Below, piece by piece: positions 60,863-64,000 of a DNA stretch of 64,000 bases (position 1 is the first letter of the stretch; each line of letters starts with the position of its first letter). The stretch spans positions 58,543,453-58,607,452 of the forward strand of contig CM060198.1 of the NCBI GenBank assembly GCA_030549335.1, read 5' to 3'. Source of the stretch: Pontederia crassipes. Lineage: Eukaryota > Streptophyta > Magnoliopsida > Commelinales > Pontederiaceae. The notes below the pieces were generated by a model. That model had not been told where the DNA came from. It ran no database searches and saw nothing but the letters and a program-made list of their open reading frames with translations. The translations under genes and the position numbers were made by a program.

Positions 60863-63371
60863 CTGTTTAACCCTATCATAGAAATCTAAACTTATAGGGA
60901 TAGTTTGACTGTTGAACAGATTGATTAAGGTTATTAAACTGGACATTCGGAATTCTATGAACCGAGATTAAACTTGAACAAACAATAAACTTACAGTACG
61001 GGTAATGTGGTGCCCCAAATTTTATATTTATTGGATTAGATAATTAATTTATACGGTATGTCTGGTTCACCAGGCCAAAGTAGCATATGATACGATTCCT
61101 TATTTCAAGATAAAAAATTGAACATATATTTTTATTGCAGGAGCGGTTGGTGTCCTGATAACTGTTACTACTTGATCATGTGAATCTACTTGACGAGTCT
61201 TGTCACTTATTAAATTATTAGTAATATGTATTATCAATTTATCATGTTTATTGTGTACTGTAATCTATTTAAAAATTTTAATAATCATGTTTATTTATAA
61301 GAATAAATTACTATACGTTATACATCTGGTATTAAATTGCCCTTTTATTAATAATGTAAACTTTATATAATTCGGTTGAAACTTAACAATTCTAATAATA
61401 AATTCAACTAATTCATAATAGATAACAACAACAACAACAACAAAGCCTTATCCCACTAGGTGGGGTCGGCTACATGGATCATACGACGTCTATTCGTTGA
61501 TCCATGTTCATAAGATTCGACAGGATTTTATGCTGGCTGCCGGGACCTAACACAACCCTCCTCCTTTATCCGGGCTTGGGACCGGCTATAAAATATAGGC
61601 GGAGTTTAATTCATAATAGATAAATATTTAAAAAATGTTTTAAAATAAAATGATAATAATATGTTACAAAAATACAATATTTAATTATTATAGCTAATAT
61701 ATATGAATAGTAATGCAATATAAACAATAATTAACAACATATAATAGTAATATTGTCATTATTGTTGTCATGTGATTTTTTTTTCTTTAAGTTCATAAGA
61801 GTAAATATGAAAAGAAGATGTAAATTAGTTTGTCACTTGTATGGCAATATGAATGAGCACCTCTCTTTTATACAATGATTTTTTTTATGATCGTCATTTC
61901 TTAGGAAATATGTGTTAGACAAGTTGGATTGCCTACAAATTAAAATAAGTAAATAAATAAATGTAGTGAGCTCAGACAATCTTAAGTTCAGATTATCAGT
62001 AAATATGACAAGATTATTGGTGAGAAAACGCTCCTTATGGATAGAACAATTGAACTGAAATTGTTGGTCTTTTAACAAAAGGCTTTTAGTTTCACAGGCA
62101 TATATGTACATTTTTGGTCCATCTCTCTGTATATACATACTTGGATGACTAAGCCTTTATAGTCATCCTTTTGCCCCTAAAAAAATGCACAATCAACAAG
62201 ACAAAAAAAAAGATGAAAATCTCATCTAATTTGGCCAAAATTTATCGTTTCGTTTCCGTCCAAACATTGGATTAAGGCCCTGGATGCAAGTGGGTTTAGT
62301 CCGGAAAAAATATCACATTACGAAGCAATTTAATTGGAATAGTTTCGGTAATCACAATTGACTAAGACAATTGAAATATGGTCCATTATTACTTAATTGG
62401 AAGTCTTAATCTTTTAATCCAATTGAATAATTTTAAAGAGATTTAGTCACAAAATAATGTTAGAGGATTATCCAAATTTAGCTTAACATTTTACATGTGA
62501 TATGTGGCATTTAATTTTGGCCTGGTAAAACAATGTTTTTCTCAATAAATTGTTCAGAGAAATTTACAGTATTCAAATCATCAATCAAACTTTATGACGG
62601 AGGAGATTTTACTCACCTGGAATCTTGATGATTAGTACTGTTAGTACTCGTGCACTGTGGCTTGTGGTTTGACTTTGGGTTATTTTGATGATTCAAGTAA
62701 CATTGTTTTGTTTGAGGAGATGTTTGTTTGCCTATCTAATTTCATTTTCGACTCAAAAGACAGTCACTACTCATTCAAAATCATCTAATTCACAGTTGGT
62801 CTGAACTGAGATTGTCTAATCATATCAGATACACAATGTACAGAATGTTTCAGCAATTTGCTGCTCATTCTGATACTAAGTTCTTCGAGTTCATGCATGC
62901 ATTTAATGTTCTTTTCTTTTTTTTTCAGTGATGAGCAAGGTTCATTCTATGGCTTGGAATTGAATCATACAAAGATCCGTATGATGTGGGTCAAATTGGG
63001 AGGAAAGGATGTGCATATAACTAAGAAAAAAATTGTTCAGGTTCCAGTACCATCTAATTTGATGATCGGCACTTCTGAGGTATGGTGCTGTTCAGACTTT
63101 CCATTGTTTTTTCTTCTTTGACAAATACAAATGCTATTTTACCTTCACGAAAGAATATAATATGTTCTTTTATGTCCTTTGGTTTCAGGAATTATATGAT
63201 TATATGGCTGCAGAGCTAGCAAAGTTCATCTCACTTGAGGAAATACAACAGGAGAGTCAAGGTGCACAGGCCACAAAGATTGGTGTTACTATCTCATTTC
63301 CAATACGCATAGAAAAAGGATCCAAGAGGACAAAGGTTGAGTGGACGAGGGGTTTTTCTGTTAAGAACTCG
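60549..63371 (+). CDS. Hexokinase-like protein, 5' part (runs off right edge)
   Basis: Three coding exons, 60549-60820, 62929-63079 and 63189-63371, are joined in frame (GG|T for Gly91; GAG|GAA). The N terminus MKKGVVLAVAAVAAVAAGTA then VAVLWSRR is the membrane anchor of type-B plant hexokinases (mitochondrial outer surface). Then follow ALEEGCATPVPKLWEVADAM and EMEAGLATEGG, as in the family, and KLGGKDVHITKKKIVQVPVP, NLMIGTSEELYDYMAAELAKF, TISFPIR and WTRGFSVKNS. The phosphate-binding segment, normally LDLGGTNFR, reads LELNHTKIR (residues 100-108), so both glycines are gone. Catalysis is therefore doubtful, and the gene most resembles the non-catalytic hexokinase-like (HKL) branch, which has regulatory roles. 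Later catalytic residues are outside the window. Intron 1 is 2.1 kb and contains a retroposon. Confidence 0.88.
61426..61606 (-). mobile_element. Short RTE-type LINE fragment or SINE in hexokinase-like intron 1
   Basis: A 181-bp insertion is flanked by a perfect 17-bp target duplication TAATTCATAATAGATAA (61409-61425 and 61607-61623). On the minus strand it ends in a (TTG)5 tail preceded by GACCCCACCTAGTGGGATAA and starts near GCCGGTCCCAAGCCCGGATA, phrases I know from the 3' ends of plant RTE LINEs. Simple TTG tails and long target duplications indicate LINE-driven retroposition. It is either a strongly 5'-truncated RTE copy or a SINE using the RTE tail. Confidence 0.75.
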
Positions 63372-63810
63372 GTATGCTCGAGTGCAATTTTTTCTATCCC
63401 AGTTATGAAGAAACTAGTGGATATGTCCATCAAAAGCTATATGATTAAATCTTTTTGTTGCTAAATAATCCAATTTCTCTGATTGTAAAGTATAGGATTT
63501 TCTTATTGCTAGTCAATCTGCCTTGCACCAAAGTTGCTAATTTTGTTCTAATCTCAGGGTTAAGAAATATATGAGGAGGTTTTCTGTTAAGGATTCGGTA
63601 TGCTCAAGTGCAATTTTTTTAATCACCTGTTATGAAGAAACCAGTAGTTGTGTTTATCAGATGCTATAGGAAGAAATTTTCTTGTTGATAAAACAATCCA
63701 ATTTCTTCTAATGATGAAGTAGTGGATTTTCTTTACTAATAACCAGTCTGTCTTGCACTAAAATTGCTATTCTTTCTAGTCTCAGGGTTAAGAATTATTA
63801 AGTAGATTAC
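63347..63810 (+). repeat. Tandem duplication of exon end plus intron in the hexokinase-like gene
   Basis: Copy 1 (about 63347-63572) holds the last 25 bp of coding exon 3, its donor and about 200 bp of intron. Copy 2 (about 63573-63800) repeats this with a 226-bp offset: TTTCTGTTAAGGATTCG then GTATGCTCAAGTGCAATTTT. The second copy therefore contains a decoy exon tail with an intact GT donor. Confidence 0.85.
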
Positions 63811-64000
63811 TTTCTGTTCCACCACATTGGATGACATGCTAAGGTATTCAATTCAGCAAATTCACAATCTTAGGCTCATTAGTTTCACGTTTTAACAAAT
63901 TTGAAGCTCTCCAAAGTGTACTTTAAATGTTTTTAACATATGATATAGCTAAAGTGTAGTCTCTTATGCATTTGGTTCACTGAACAAAAGTGGTTGAGTT

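Overview
This is a stretch of plant nuclear DNA: five recognisable intron-containing plant genes, a sixth small conserved-looking gene and a tRNA gene sit at the two ends, with a repeat-filled, AT-rich middle. The GC-rich first exons (pyrophosphatase, ARL2, hexokinase-like, oxidoreductase) followed by AT-rich introns are typical of commelinid monocots; a Zingiberales-like species is my guess, not something the sequence proves.

Left gene block, 0.3-12.1 kb. In order: the 5' end of a PYROXD2-type FAD oxidoreductase (minus, runs off the left edge), a tRNA-Gln(CUG) (plus), a 93-residue plant protein of unknown function (minus), the ARF-like GTPase ARL2/TITAN5 (minus, five coding exons, complete) and a plastid-type soluble inorganic pyrophosphatase (minus, five coding exons, complete).

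Repeat-filled middle, 12.4-52 kb. A broken Ty3/gypsy chromovirus-type element with about 1.8-kb LTRs starts only about 245 bp upstream of the pyrophosphatase start codon. Then comes a nest: a broken Ty1/copia element (23729-32735, minus, perfect 5-bp target duplication) that carries a 1.7-kb non-autonomous CACTA transposon (27485-29207, 3-bp target duplication), the whole lying inside older repeats. From 33 to 52 kb I see no host gene. This part holds long direct duplications, a family of roughly 1-kb inverted-repeat elements with CAATATT ends, the terminus of another CACTA-like element, and two neighbouring Mutator-like non-autonomous elements (45941-46569 and 46692-47943) with very GC-rich, poly-G/poly-C cores.

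Right gene block, 53-64 kb, all on the plus strand: a group IVa bHLH transcription factor (complete coding region), TUNICAMYCIN INDUCED 1 (TIN1, an ER-stress gene, with a close variant of the plant unfolded-protein-response element about 200 bp upstream of its ATG), and the 5' half of a hexokinase-like gene whose usual glycine-rich phosphate-binding motif is altered. Its first intron carries a small RTE-type retroposon with a 17-bp target duplication, and its third intron carries a tandem copy of an exon end.

The host genes do not form one pathway; they are ordinary neighbours. I found no convincing novel multi-gene system. The points most worth checking are the TIN1 promoter element, the atypical hexokinase, the paired poly-G Mutator-like elements and the unresolved first splice junction of TIN1.
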